Source of the DNA: CBDEFX01 sp965237635
Lineage (GTDB): Bacteria; Chloroflexota; Dehalococcoidia; Lucifugimonadales; CAUZJF01
Assembly (NCBI GenBank): GCA_965237635.1
Contig: CBDEFX010000002.1
Coordinates: 1-64,000 of the forward strand
DNA: 64,000 bases
Reading direction: 5' to 3'
The position numbers and the translations under genes are program-made. A model generated the notes under the pieces. The model did no database searches, had not been told where the DNA came from, and saw nothing but the letters and a program-made list of their open reading frames with translations. Position 1 is the first letter of the stretch; each line of letters starts with the position of its first letter. This document shows positions 24,636-33,677 of this stretch, one piece after another.

Positions 24636-27600
24636 TTATTGGAACGCCTCGGGCCATCCGCCGTGTTGCTCAATGAGTTCGTCGATCTCGTCCAACAGGC
24701 GCTCAGTGTCAGCAAGGGCGGTGAGGATCTGTCCGTAGTGGTCGATATCATCATCGGAGAGAACTCGGTCCTTCCGGTCCTTAAGCCATTTCTCCGCAGG
24801 GCGGTAGCCGCCGATGGTAAAGTCCCAGATCCTAGGTTCAACACCCTCGAAATACTGGCGGCGGTTGATGAACACCCGACCCTCTGAGCCGCCGTTGGGC
24901 GGCGCATAGCGCACCTTGTCGACGCGGTTGTCTCCGACCTCTGGGAAAGCCGTGGCGCCATCGCCCTCCGATTCCATCAGGTGCAGGGACGCTAGGCGTT
25001 CGCCAAACTCGGCGAGGGCCGCGAATAGGGACAGATTGCCGGTGAAGGGCACCCGCGGAAAGTCCGACTTCAGGAAGTCCGCGTAGCGGCGGCGGTACGC
25101 CGGGCTGTGCAGCACGGCGTAGACGTAGTGGAAGACGTCCTCTGGCCCGAAGGACTCTCGAAGGTCGCCGGAGCCGTCGGAAATGAATTCGAGCCCCAAG
25201 GACGAACCAATATCCTCCACGAGCCCCTCGGCGAGATTTGGCTCACGAACCAAACCTAGATGCCTTTGCCCTTCGCTGGGATAGTAGTAGAGAGGAAAGA
25301 GATAGTTGACCTCTTTCAAAGATACCGTGTGATGCTGAATGGGGAGCTTCGATACGAATACATGCTCCCAGCCCCCAGCAATCTCCGTCGCCCTAGTAGT
25401 AGCAAGGCCCACGTTCGGTCCAGCGATCATGTGCCGCATCACACGTCTGACCGTTCGCCAAACGATCTTGTCTTCATAGAATATGAACCTATTGTCGAAA
25501 GGGCGGTAGCTGATGGCTTCCACAAACCTTGCCAATTCACATGCATCCTGCAGGTTGTCCCAGCCGTCGAGGATGTTCCATCCCTTCTTGCGTCGAACAT
25601 TGAACTTTGAGTGAAGGACTTCACTACTGCGTTCAGAGCGTCTGAATTCCTCGAATTGCCCGATTAGATACTCCTTGTCGTAATTGATGACAAAGCCGTC
25701 ATGAGCTGTTGTCATCCCAACTCCGCCGACCAAGAATGCATCTCTTAGTCCCCATCCCGCCTCGTATTCCTCGGCAAGAGTCTCATCCCTTGGAACGAAC
25801 AGATAGCGGGGTGACTTGGGGGCGACCTCCATCCAAGGGGTCGATGCTGAGTCCTTTACGGCTAGCCATCCGTACTTGCCACCATCCGGCCCCGCATCTC
25901 GTTCCCCCCAGAGGTCTGAATGAAACACGCGAGTGGGAACGTCAGCGCCATCCACATGCTCAGCGTACAGGCATACGGCGACACCCTGCTGGATATCGAA
26001 GACGTTCTCATCCTTGCCGCCCTCGGGCGTCCGCTCTTTCTTCTTCGAGTTGCCATGAAGGTCGAGCAGGTACATCTCACCGAAAGTGTCCATCAGACTT
26101 CGTCGCATACCGCGAAACGTGGGGTTGTCCAAGTAGCTATGGTTAGTGACGAATCCGAGGATACCCACTCCAGTCCGTTCGATCTGCCAGTGGGCATAGC
26201 GGGTAAACTTCACGTAGTCGTCATTCAGCCACTTCGGATTTCGCTCACCCAGCGGCTCTCCATCGACTTGGAAATAGCTGCCCGTTGACGCTACGCCATC
26301 CTCTCCGCGTAGCAGGTCTCTGATCCAAACGCCCTTGTTGGCCGAGTGACCAGAATACGGCGGGTTTCCCATCACCACGGTGAACCGTTGTTCGCCTTTG
26401 ACCTGGTTCACAGCCTGTGCCTCTTGCGCGAGCGCTGGGATAGCGAAGTCCATCAACCCAGAGAAGTCTTGGGCTGGCTCCAGGGCGTTGGTCAGGTACA
26501 CCTTCGCCCGCTCCTTGCTACCGAATCGGTAGCCAGTCTCGTAGAGCTTTAGGCCTATCTTGAGGTGTGCAATGGCGTACGGCGCCATGAGCAACTCATA
26601 GCCATGGAGCCGGGGGAGGAGATGTTCAGGTACGTAATCGTTCCATAGCGCTTCCACATCGCGGTCACGGCATCCCTGCGCCCTCCACTTATCGACGAGC
26701 GTACTGTGGATTAGATCAATGGCTTCGACCAAGAAAGTGCCGGTGCCTGTAGCCGCATCAAGGATTTGAACAAAGTCCTGATCCGGTGAGGTGCCTTCGG
26801 GTACCGTGAGACTCTTGTGCCGCTTTGCCATCTCTCCCCAGGTAGTAACGTCCGCAAGACCATCATCCAGCCCGTACTTCGTTCGAAGCAGTTGGTCCAT
26901 CGACCGGACGATGTACGAAACAATGGGCTGCGGAGTGTAGAACACACCCCGTTCGACCTTCTTTTGTTTGTCGTACTCCGACAGGAAGCTCTCATAGAAG
27001 TGGATAACAGGGTCGTCGCGAGGATTTCTGTCACCAAAGTCACGAACCACGGCATCCATGTTTACGTGGTCCAGAAGTTCAACGACCTCGGCAACACCCA
27101 GTTCATCGAAGTCGATACCCATGCCGCGTCGCTGACCAGATACCTCCAAGAAAGTGGTCATCAGATCCCGCAGCAGCGGATTAGTGCGCATGTGGCGGGC
27201 CAAGTCGTCGGCAGTACCCTGCTGTGGGTCCGCGATGCGCGCTGACAGCAGGCCGTAGGCGATGGTCTGTGCGACCATATCGGCGAACCCGTCGGCGTCA
27301 AGATCATGCACCAGTGTCTTACTGAACGCCCTCATGAGTCGGGTGATGCGGCCGCTTTCGTTCTCAATCTCAAGCGCACCTTGGATTCGGTCACGAGTCA
27401 CCTTGGCCAGCTCCGCGAGACGAACGGAAAGCTGCTGAGAGGTAGTGATAGCCTCCCGGTATCGCAAGGTGAATGCGGCACGCCACTGCTCGCGCCAAGC
27501 GTCGGAGTCATGCTCGTCGTGCGGCCACGCCAGACCTTCGGTGAGATCACGGGCGACCTGATCCAAGTGCAACGCTGTGTCCCTGTCATCCCATACGACC

Positions 27601-28049
27601 ACCTTCAGGGTGGGCAGTCTGATGCTGGCGGCTGGCGCCGCGAAGTGTGCGAAGCTGATCTGACGATCGTCTCCCTCACCGTAGTTGGAGATGAAGAGCA
27701 AGTCCTCCATCGCCCAGGCGGGCCGCTCCGCCTTGTTTGCCGAGGCCCGTTTCTTAAGAGCCACCCGGCCCAATATGCTGCGCAAGGCCACCACAGGGAG
27801 GCGCTTCGGCTCGAACTTGACGAAGAAGACGCCCCAGGGCTGGTTCACTGCAAGTGGGCGCAGGCGTTTGATCTCCTGAATCTTCGCGGCATTAACAGCA
27901 TCGATGCCGAGCTCTTCAGCGCTGTATTCGAAGGTCAACTCCTCGAAATCATCGCTGACAATGGGCCAGTCCATCGCATCGCGCAGAAACGCGATCAACT
28001 GATCGAAGCGCCTGATAGAGGCGAGTGTAGTTCTGTAGTCGGTCGTCAT
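24636..28049 (-). CDS. Type ISP-like N6-adenine DNA methylase with target-recognition domain
   Basis: The 1137-residue protein carries an N-terminal alpha/beta region. A gamma-class N6-methylase core follows: GVFYTPQPIVSYIVRSMD, DAATGTGTFLVEAIDL (motif I, about residue 430) and VVMGNPPYSG (motif IV, about residue 560). The last 300 residues (VFHYVYAVLHSPAYRRRYAD, FPRVPFTGNLSLFAALAEFG, WDFTIGGYRPAEKWLKDRKD) match the C-terminal specificity domain of type ISP enzymes such as LlaGI and LlaBIII. It lacks the helicase and nuclease parts, which are supplied by the preceding gene four bases away. This looks like a type ISP enzyme split in two. Confidence 0.88.
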   Translation of the reverse strand: MTTDYRTTLASIRRFDQLIAFLRDAMDWPIVSDDFEELTFEYSAEELGIDAVNAAKIQEIKRLRPLAVNQPWGVFFVKFEPKRLPVVALRSILGRVALKKRASANKAERPAWAMEDLLFISNYGEGDDRQISFAHFAAPAASIRLPTLKVVVWDDRDTALHLDQVARDLTEGLAWPHDEHDSDAWREQWRAAFTLRYREAITTSQQLSVRLAELAKVTRDRIQGALEIENESGRITRLMRAFSKTLVHDLDADGFADMVAQTIAYGLLSARIADPQQGTADDLARHMRTNPLLRDLMTTFLEVSGQRRGMGIDFDELGVAEVVELLDHVNMDAVVRDFGDRNPRDDPVIHFYESFLSEYDKQKKVERGVFYTPQPIVSYIVRSMDQLLRTKYGLDDGLADVTTWGEMAKRHKSLTVPEGTSPDQDFVQILDAATGTGTFLVEAIDLIHSTLVDKWRAQGCRDRDVEALWNDYVPEHLLPRLHGYELLMAPYAIAHLKIGLKLYETGYRFGSKERAKVYLTNALEPAQDFSGLMDFAIPALAQEAQAVNQVKGEQRFTVVMGNPPYSGHSANKGVWIRDLLRGEDGVASTGSYFQVDGEPLGERNPKWLNDDYVKFTRYAHWQIERTGVGILGFVTNHSYLDNPTFRGMRRSLMDTFGEMYLLDLHGNSKKKERTPEGGKDENVFDIQQGVAVCLYAEHVDGADVPTRVFHSDLWGERDAGPDGGKYGWLAVKDSASTPWMEVAPKSPRYLFVPRDETLAEEYEAGWGLRDAFLVGGVGMTTAHDGFVINYDKEYLIGQFEEFRRSERSSEVLHSKFNVRRKKGWNILDGWDNLQDACELARFVEAISYRPFDNRFIFYEDKIVWRTVRRVMRHMIAGPNVGLATTRATEIAGGWEHVFVSKLPIQHHTVSLKEVNYLFPLYYYPSEGQRHLGLVREPNLAEGLVEDIGSSLGLEFISDGSGDLRESFGPEDVFHYVYAVLHSPAYRRRYADFLKSDFPRVPFTGNLSLFAALAEFGERLASLHLMESEGDGATAFPEVGDNRVDKVRYAPPNGGSEGRVFINRRQYFEGVEPRIWDFTIGGYRPAEKWLKDRKDRVLSDDDIDHYGQILTALADTERLLDEIDELIEQHGGWPEAFQ

Positions 28050-28053
28050 CTGC

Positions 28054-31000
28054 TCACCCTTCGTTAAGCTCCATCCAGCACTTGAGGGAAGGTTTCACCC
28101 CTACTGGCGCGTCGACTCGCTTGAGGTAGGTATTCTTGATGTGCGTCTCCACCTTGGCGCGGATTCCTATGAGCGACTTCTCATCTGTGGTGCAGTTGCG
28201 AGGCGTCTGTCGCTCGGACCGGATGCTTGCGACAATTTCGCCCGGCTCTTCGAGGATCACGTCACGGTCGAAATCGTAGAGATACCACCTCGTTGACCCT
28301 GCCTCGTCGGTAAACTCACCGGTTTCCGTGTCGAGGGCCGGAAGCCCATAGCAGAAGAATACTCCACGGCTGCCGTCTGACACCCGTTCCCGGCCGCTGA
28401 AAGTGGAACCGGGCAGGCGTCTCAGACGCGTTTCCAGTTCCGGATCAGTCTGCAGCAAGGCTTGGTATTCGAGATGCATCTCCTCGATCGCCGTGCGTGT
28501 GCCCTCGTAGGCGTGGTTAAAGTCCCTGAGCGCATCGAAGTCATCCTCGGGAGTCAAGAGCTTCTTGCCTTCGATTCCGAGCGTCTTCGAGATGAGAAGA
28601 GTTTTCTGGGTGACCCTGGTATAGAGCGTGAGAATGGCGTTGAGTTCATCGGGCGGTAAGAAATTCCAATAGCTTACCTTGCCGCGTGAGGTCGCTGCTT
28701 GGGGGTGGTGAGCCAGGATCCGTTTCTCAATCTCCGGGTTCATTCGCCGGTCTACGCGTCCGATGCGTTGCATCAGCCGGACCGGGTTCCAGTGGATGTC
28801 GTAGTTGATCATCCGCGAGGCGTCCTGCAGGTTGAGTCCCTCTGAGAGTACATCCGTGGAGATGAGGACTCTGATCTCCTGCTGGCCGGCATCCTCAAGC
28901 GCAGCCGAGGAACTGCCGTTATAGAAGGGCGAGAAGCGCTTGATCACCTGCGCCCGATTGCCTTTGGATGCGCTATCCAATTGAGCCACCCCTTCGATGG
29001 AGGCCTCGTCGAGTTGGCGTTTCAGGTACCGCGCCGTATCTGCGAACTCCGTGAACATGAGGACTTTCTGCCCAGCGAGGTCTTTGGTCTTCAGTAGTTC
29101 GACTAGCCTGAGAAGCTTGTCGTCGTGCTGCGGCTCGAACTTCTTGGCTTCGTTGAGAAACTGTACGATCTGATCGAGGTCCAGGAAGGTCTCTGAGATC
29201 ATCTCTTCGACCTCGTACTCGTCGCGGTCAAGCTTCTCGACTGCCTCAAGCAGTTCCATAGGCACAATGTCCTCGTCCTCGGCTTCGTCGTCATCCTCGT
29301 TCCAGAGATCGAGCTGGCGCTGTGTCGTGTAACCGAGAATCTCTGCGTTCTGAGTTCTCCACCGAGCGAGCCGTCTCTTCTCGCCCTCGGTTTCACTGTG
29401 AACTTCAATGAAGGCCAGGAGCTTCTTGAGAAGCCGGTTGCAAGATAGCTCGAAGGCCGTTACGGAACTCTCGAACCGCTTGAGGAAGTTCGTGCGGATT
29501 AGACCCACCACCTGCTGCTGTCGGTTCTGCTCGAAGGGGTCAATATCCTTGTCTGGCCCTTTGTACCAGTGGAGTGGGTAGTACATGGGGAGCGTGAATA
29601 GCGGATTCTCCCGCGTGAAGGCTTTCTCGAACAGATCCAGTAGGTGACCGTAGGTCTTGCGTATCGAATATCCGGCGACCTGCGGAGCCTTGCGTTCTGG
29701 AAATGCCGTGGCCTGGCCGGTCTCGCGGATCTGACTCTCACGCGCATAGCCGCGACTGCGCTGCACCACGAGTTGACGGAATATCGCGTCAGTGGACAGG
29801 ATGTCCTGCGCCTCGGTCAACTGGTCGGCGACATCCGCCACAGTGTGGCCCACGCGCTGGCGAAAGACCCGCTCCATCTGATTGACGTGAGCCCTAAGGT
29901 TGTTAACGCCCAACGTCCGAGCGAAGTATGCCTCGTCCCGACGCGTGAACAGCTCGGCCATGTGGCGGAAGTCGCTCAGCCGGTTGTTGATCGGCGTCGC
30001 CGTGAGCATGAACATTGTCTTGGAACGCACGGCGTCATCCAGGAGATCGTACATCCGGTAGTAGCGAGACGGCTCCCTGCCGTTGTCACTTCCTCGCCTG
30101 CCCGGGTTCCTGAAATGGTGTGCTTCGTCTATGATCACGACGTCGGCCAACTCGGCTATCCGCTGGAAGCGCTCTGGGAAGTCCCCTTTCCTGTGCAGAT
30201 CGGTGTGGCTGAAGACAGCCAGGTTGCTGAAATCCGCTGCACCGCCTCCGATGTGCGGTAGCCACTCACGCAGGTGGGGTTCCCATACGCCCTCTTTCGC
30301 GGCTTTGGGCGCGAACAGCACGACGCGCTTGCCTTCGTGGAGGACCAGACGTTCGATAAGCATCAGGCCGACGAAGGTCTTGCCGAGCCCCACGCCATCG
30401 CAGAGGAACGCTCCGCCATGCTGCCGCGCAATCTTCATGAGAGCCCAATAGGCTTCCTGTTGGTAACGGTCGAGTTGGGGGAACATTCTCGACCTGGTTT
30501 CGTCCCACTCGGTGGCGGTCAGTTCATGACCGCGGAAGAACTCCTGTAGAGCCTTTGCGTAGACCTCGAACGGCGAGTAAAGGCGGGTGTGCCGTTCAAT
30601 CGTCTCAATTAACGCGTCGCTTGCCTCTTTGGCTTCATTCCAATGCTCCTCGAACCAATCCTGGAGCTGCGCCACCTCACGAGCACTTTGAATCTGCACG
30701 TTGAGTTCGATGTTCTCCGTGAGTCCCGGTCTCGTGAAGTTGCTGGACCCCACCAATGCCTGCGAGCCAACGACTTCGAGCTTGGCATGGGTGATGTATG
30801 TCTTTGCGTGGAACTTGCCCTTGTCGTACACGCGACATTCGATCTGACCGCTGCGTAGCCCTTCGAGGACAGCCGGCACCCCGTGTAAGAAAGGATTGTC
30901 TTGCTTGTCAGATTCGATGCTGTTATCAAGCGCTTCAATCGCCCGGGTCCGTACGGCGTTGAGAAGCGCCCTGCGCGTGCTCTGAGTTGTTTCCGCACCC

Positions 31001-31194
31001 ATCAGGACGCGAATTTTCTCGAGTCCTTGCCACCTACCATCCAGGGCGAGGAGAGCGCCGATCTCGAAGAACCCCGTCGCCACATCGAAGGCCCTCGCAA
31101 TGCTGGACCATTCTTCGAGGTAACGCAGTCCTGTCCAGCCGGTTACGCTATTGTCGACGATGAAGAGGCCCCGGCCTGCAGGGTCGGTGTTCAT
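28054..31194 (-). CDS. PLD nuclease fused to a superfamily II helicase
   Basis: The 1046-residue protein starts with a phospholipase D-like domain whose HKD motif is FHAKTYITHAKLEVVGSQAL followed by VGSSNFT (His 129, Lys 131). A SNF2/DEAH-type helicase follows: GVGLGKTFVGLML (about 268), IIDEAHHFRNP (about 356), LTATPINN, then VLISTDVLSEGLNLQDA and RLMQRIGRVDRR. It overlaps the HTH gene by ATGA, with GGGAGGAG as ribosome site. With the methylase four bases downstream, it probably supplies cleavage and translocation for a restriction system. DISARM also uses PLD and helicase proteins, but its other genes are missing here. Confidence 0.9.
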   Translation of the reverse strand: MNTDPAGRGLFIVDNSVTGWTGLRYLEEWSSIARAFDVATGFFEIGALLALDGRWQGLEKIRVLMGAETTQSTRRALLNAVRTRAIEALDNSIESDKQDNPFLHGVPAVLEGLRSGQIECRVYDKGKFHAKTYITHAKLEVVGSQALVGSSNFTRPGLTENIELNVQIQSAREVAQLQDWFEEHWNEAKEASDALIETIERHTRLYSPFEVYAKALQEFFRGHELTATEWDETRSRMFPQLDRYQQEAYWALMKIARQHGGAFLCDGVGLGKTFVGLMLIERLVLHEGKRVVLFAPKAAKEGVWEPHLREWLPHIGGGAADFSNLAVFSHTDLHRKGDFPERFQRIAELADVVIIDEAHHFRNPGRRGSDNGREPSRYYRMYDLLDDAVRSKTMFMLTATPINNRLSDFRHMAELFTRRDEAYFARTLGVNNLRAHVNQMERVFRQRVGHTVADVADQLTEAQDILSTDAIFRQLVVQRSRGYARESQIRETGQATAFPERKAPQVAGYSIRKTYGHLLDLFEKAFTRENPLFTLPMYYPLHWYKGPDKDIDPFEQNRQQQVVGLIRTNFLKRFESSVTAFELSCNRLLKKLLAFIEVHSETEGEKRRLARWRTQNAEILGYTTQRQLDLWNEDDDEAEDEDIVPMELLEAVEKLDRDEYEVEEMISETFLDLDQIVQFLNEAKKFEPQHDDKLLRLVELLKTKDLAGQKVLMFTEFADTARYLKRQLDEASIEGVAQLDSASKGNRAQVIKRFSPFYNGSSSAALEDAGQQEIRVLISTDVLSEGLNLQDASRMINYDIHWNPVRLMQRIGRVDRRMNPEIEKRILAHHPQAATSRGKVSYWNFLPPDELNAILTLYTRVTQKTLLISKTLGIEGKKLLTPEDDFDALRDFNHAYEGTRTAIEEMHLEYQALLQTDPELETRLRRLPGSTFSGRERVSDGSRGVFFCYGLPALDTETGEFTDEAGSTRWYLYDFDRDVILEEPGEIVASIRSERQTPRNCTTDEKSLIGIRAKVETHIKNTYLKRVDAPVGVKPSLKCWMELNEG

Positions 31195-31433
31195 TCACTC
31201 CTCCCCCGGCTAGAGCCTGCTGATTTCGCACCGTCGCTAGTCGGTTGTGAGCTGGCAGCCTGGGTCTTCACCTGAATCCAAGATTCGATTGCCGCTCGTT
31301 GAAACCGCCACTGGCCACCGACCTTGAATCCGGGCAGGTCGCCCTTCTGAGCCAGCCCGTACAGAGTCTTTTCTGTCACCTTGAATAGATTGGCGACGTC
31401 CGAGATGGTGAGGATGTCGTTGGGACTGGTCAT
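31191..31433 (-). CDS. Excisionase-type HTH protein heading the restriction-like module
   Basis: From ATG 31433 (GGGGAG upstream) the 80-residue protein contains DILTISDVANLFKVTEKTLY, then QKGDLPGFKVGGQWRFQR and AIESWIQ, the MerR/excisionase HTH. The tail is Ser/Lys-rich. It overlaps the helicase start. An operator-like inverted repeat lies 20-55 bases upstream, so it probably regulates its own operon. Confidence 0.8.
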   Translation of the reverse strand: MTSPNDILTISDVANLFKVTEKTLYGLAQKGDLPGFKVGGQWRFQRAAIESWIQVKTQAASSQPTSDGAKSAGSSRGRSE

Positions 31434-31454
31434 GGTAACTCCCCTCTGCGGGAA

Positions 31455-31487
31455 ATCTTGGGTAAGTTTACCGACTATTTCCAAGAT
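31455..31487 (-). promoter_or_regulatory. Inverted repeats upstream of the HTH gene
   Basis: ATCTTGG (31455-31461) and CCAAGAT (31481-31487) are perfect inverted repeats. A smaller one, GGTAA-GT-TTACC, lies at 31461-31472. The position 22-54 bases before the start is right for autorepression. I see no further feature in 31,488-31,633. Confidence 0.45.
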
Positions 31488-31633
31488 AGTTTAGACATTG
31501 GAACACGCGCCGTCAATGGCACCACAGGGATAGGAGACGATCGCCATCAACCTAGCTCGGACTAGGTGCCCTTATCCGTCTCTGAGCGGGCAAGGTCCCG
31601 CTTCGACCGCAGAGCCGACCTGGGAGTGCGAGG

Positions 31634-32119
31634 CTAGGCGAAAGCCTCAGCACTCTCGTCACGCACGGCGAGGTCCGCGACTATATCCCAATCCATCGCT
31701 ATGCTCAAACGATCCTCGGCAGCGATGAGCGAGTTACGGGCCTGCCACCACTCGTAGATCAGGTTCGTCACTTTGCGCTGCGCCGCCTCACCCGGCCGCC
31801 ACCAGGGTGGGCCGCTTCTCGTCCCGGAACCTCCACTCTCATCGATGCCGGGGGGCTTTGGCATAGTGGCTGCTTGGCCCAGCACCAGGGCGGCCAGTTG
31901 CCTCTCGACCCGACGTCGGTGTCTGGCATGTTCATCCTGTTGTCGGGCATGCTCTTCCCGCTGTCCGTCGAGTGCGGTTCTCAGTTCTTCGAGGCCGCTG
32001 TGGAGTTTCTCCTCCAACTTGTCGACCCGCTTCCCTATCTGGACGTTGCGCTCCCGCTGCCCGGGGCGGCACAGCCCTCTCCACTCCCAAGTGGAGCAGT
32101 AGGGCTTCATTGTCTGCAA
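31634..32119 (-). CDS. Hypothetical coiled-coil protein, possibly a remnant
   Basis: The 161-residue frame holds a heptad-like stretch, VDKLEEKLHSGLEELRTALD, then a His/Arg/Gln-rich helix, and ends RNSLIAAEDRLSIAMDWDIV. The N-terminal 25 residues look non-native. It lies directly downstream, in transcription order, of the helicase scrap at 32.25-32.32 kb, so it may belong to the older ICE copy. No clear ribosome site. Confidence 0.35.
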   Translation of the reverse strand: MQTMKPYCSTWEWRGLCRPGQRERNVQIGKRVDKLEEKLHSGLEELRTALDGQREEHARQQDEHARHRRRVERQLAALVLGQAATMPKPPGIDESGGSGTRSGPPWWRPGEAAQRKVTNLIYEWWQARNSLIAAEDRLSIAMDWDIVADLAVRDESAEAFA

Positions 32120-32159
32120 TGCGGCCCGAATACATGGCCAGCGAAAGAGCTATCCCCCG

Positions 32160-32186
32160 GAAACGCAAAAAGGGCGACATACATAG
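32160..32186. repeat. Copy of an AAAAAGGGCG..ACATAC repeat
   Basis: GAAACGCAAAAAGGGCGACA and the following TACAT match the tandem copies at 35885-35949 with single-base changes. In both places the repeat lies just downstream of a helicase 3' end and its hairpin. Confidence 0.5.
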
Positions 32187-32193
32187 GTAGCTA

Positions 32194-32230
32194 GGGGGAT
32201 GACATCGCTCCATCAACGATGCCACCCCCC
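32194..32230 (-). terminator. Terminator-like hairpin after the helicase scrap
   Basis: The arms GGGGGATGACATCG (32194-32207) and CGATGCCACCCCCC (32217-32230) enclose nine bases. As minus-strand RNA all 14 positions pair, two of them as G-U; as plus-strand RNA two A-C mismatches appear. The structure therefore belongs to minus-strand transcription, like its counterpart at 35956-35994. Confidence 0.55.
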
Positions 32231-32247
32231 ACACCTTTCGCGTGGCG

Positions 32248-32317
32248 CCTGAGCGTCTTGCGCCGACCGACTCCTCCTCCCTTTCCCGCTCCCAGCTGAG
32301 CGCCCACTCGAAGAGGA
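32248..32317 (-). pseudogene. 3' scrap of the ICE helicase gene
   Basis: On the minus strand it reads LFEWALSWEREREEESVGAR, close to the last residues of the 794-residue helicase at 36006-38390 (MFEWALIVEQEREEELVGTG). The stop codon has changed. The homology ends at the IS1380 target site. Together with the hairpin and repeat next to it, this is a second, truncated copy of the same ICE locus. Confidence 0.75.
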
Positions 32318-33535
32318 CTAAGCCCGAATCCACCGAAGGAGGGCGTCGGGTTAGCGTCCTGAAGCGGCAAGAAGGTGCTCCTGTGCTTCTGGGATAATGG
32401 TTTTGTAGCAAAAAACCGACCCCGGAAAAGGAGCACCCAGTAGATGCTGCCACGCAACCACCCCGACCGGATCCAAATCACCTTCGACGACCGCCGCTTG
32501 GTGGCCAATGCCGGGCTGCTCCTTCCGGCCACCCTGGCGCGGCACCTCGGCCTGTCCGAACTCGTCCGGCAGCGCCTCGACCTGGGCGATGCCCCGGGGC
32601 GGGCGAACACGAGCGACAAGATGATGACGCTGGTGGCGTCTGCGCTGGCTGGGGGCGACTGCATTGACGACGCCGATGTGTTGCGCACCGGGGGGACGGC
32701 CTGCACCCTGGGCGGCACGGTCAAGGCGCCGTCCACCCTGGGCACCTTCCTGCGCGGCTTCCGGTGGGGCCACGTCCGCCAGCTGGACCGGGTGAGCCGG
32801 GAGCTGCTGGCCCGGGCCTGGGCCGCTGGGGCCGGACCCGGCGACGCGCCGTTCACCATCGACCTCGATTCCACCATCTGCGAGACCTACGGACTGGCCA
32901 AGGAGGGCGCACGCCACCACGGCTATACCGGCAAGCGGGGCTACCACCCGCTGCTGGCCATCGCCGCCGGCACCGGCGAGGTGCTGATGTCCCGGCTGCG
33001 CGAGGGCCGGGCCAACACCGGCCGCGGCGCCTGGCTGGCCGTCCAGACGATGGCCCACGACCTGGCCCGCTGGACGGCGCGGATCGGTCTGGGAGAGCGG
33101 ATAGCCGCCACCAAGACCCTCCGGCGGCGGTTCTTCTCCCTGGCCGGACGGCTCACCCGCTCGGCACGCCGGTTGACCCTGCATCTTCCGGATCGCTGGC
33201 CTTGGGCTGAGAAGTTCAGCCGCGCCTTGGCCCGGCTGCGAGCCATTCCACTCCCGGCCTGACGGCACCGTCGGCGACCCACCCACCGGACAACCGAAGA
33301 TCCCCGCAGACTCGCGCCAGCCCGGTCCGAGAGAGTTCCCTGCTGCGTATTCTCTCGCCATCCCGCGCATCGCAGCTCCCGCAGACGGCCATAGGGGCCC
33401 CTGTGCGGCGATGAAGACCGTCCGCCGACCTCCCTACCCCAAATGGAACCCAGGCTATTTCCCCTGTAGCTCCCTCATCCCCCTTCCGCTTTCCTCACGC
33501 CGTCCATCGGTGTCCTTCGGTGGATTCGGGCTAAG
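32318..33535 (+). mobile_element. IS1380-family element, internally deleted
   Basis: The ends are perfect 18-bp inverted repeats: CCCGAATCCACCGAAGGA at 32323-32340 and its complement at 33513-33530. The 5-bp sequence CTAAG flanks both sides (32318-32322 and 33531-33535) as a target duplication. The total is about 1.2 kb, shorter than usual, because the transposase has lost its centre. GGTGCTCC (32374) and GGAGCACC (32430) form an inverted repeat around the transposase leader. The 33,263-33,512 tail is non-coding. Confidence 0.75.
32444..33262 (+). pseudogene. IS1380-family transposase with internal deletion
   Basis: The N-terminal half is clear: LASALAGGDCIDDADVLRTG, APSTLGTFLRGFRWGHVRQL, FTIDLDSTICETYGLAKEGA and GYTGKRGYHPLLAIAAGTGE. 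Around RANTGRGA the frame jumps straight to the C-terminal end (LAVQTMAHDLARWTARIGLG to the stop). That leaves 272 residues instead of about 430-460, so the later catalytic acids are missing and the protein cannot work alone. The element could only be moved by a relative elsewhere. Confidence 0.85.
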
Positions 33536-33663
33536 CAGCAACCATCTCCGGCTGCGTCAACATGGCGGAGTAGCCCGGCGTCACGACGGAGGTGAAGGAC
33601 AACTCGCCCCTGCCGTCGTACCCGGCACGGTAGGCGTACTCCGCCTTCGCCCCCCATGGCACC
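33531..33663 (-). pseudogene. Tail of a fibronectin-III-like repeat protein
   Basis: The minus-strand frame reads VPWGAKAEYAYRAGYDGRGE, then LSFTSVVTPGYSAML, and stops at 33531-33533. A-E-Y-x-Y-R-A plus a following strand recalls the end of a fibronectin type III domain. It is only about 44 codons, cut by IS256 on one side. Confidence 0.3.
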
Positions 33664-33677
33664 CGGACCGCAGTAGA

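Noticed and set aside
24636..31194. Assignment as DISARM
   Set aside because: A methylase, a PLD domain and a helicase are present, but no drmA/drmB-like genes are seen and the methylase has a type ISP specificity end.
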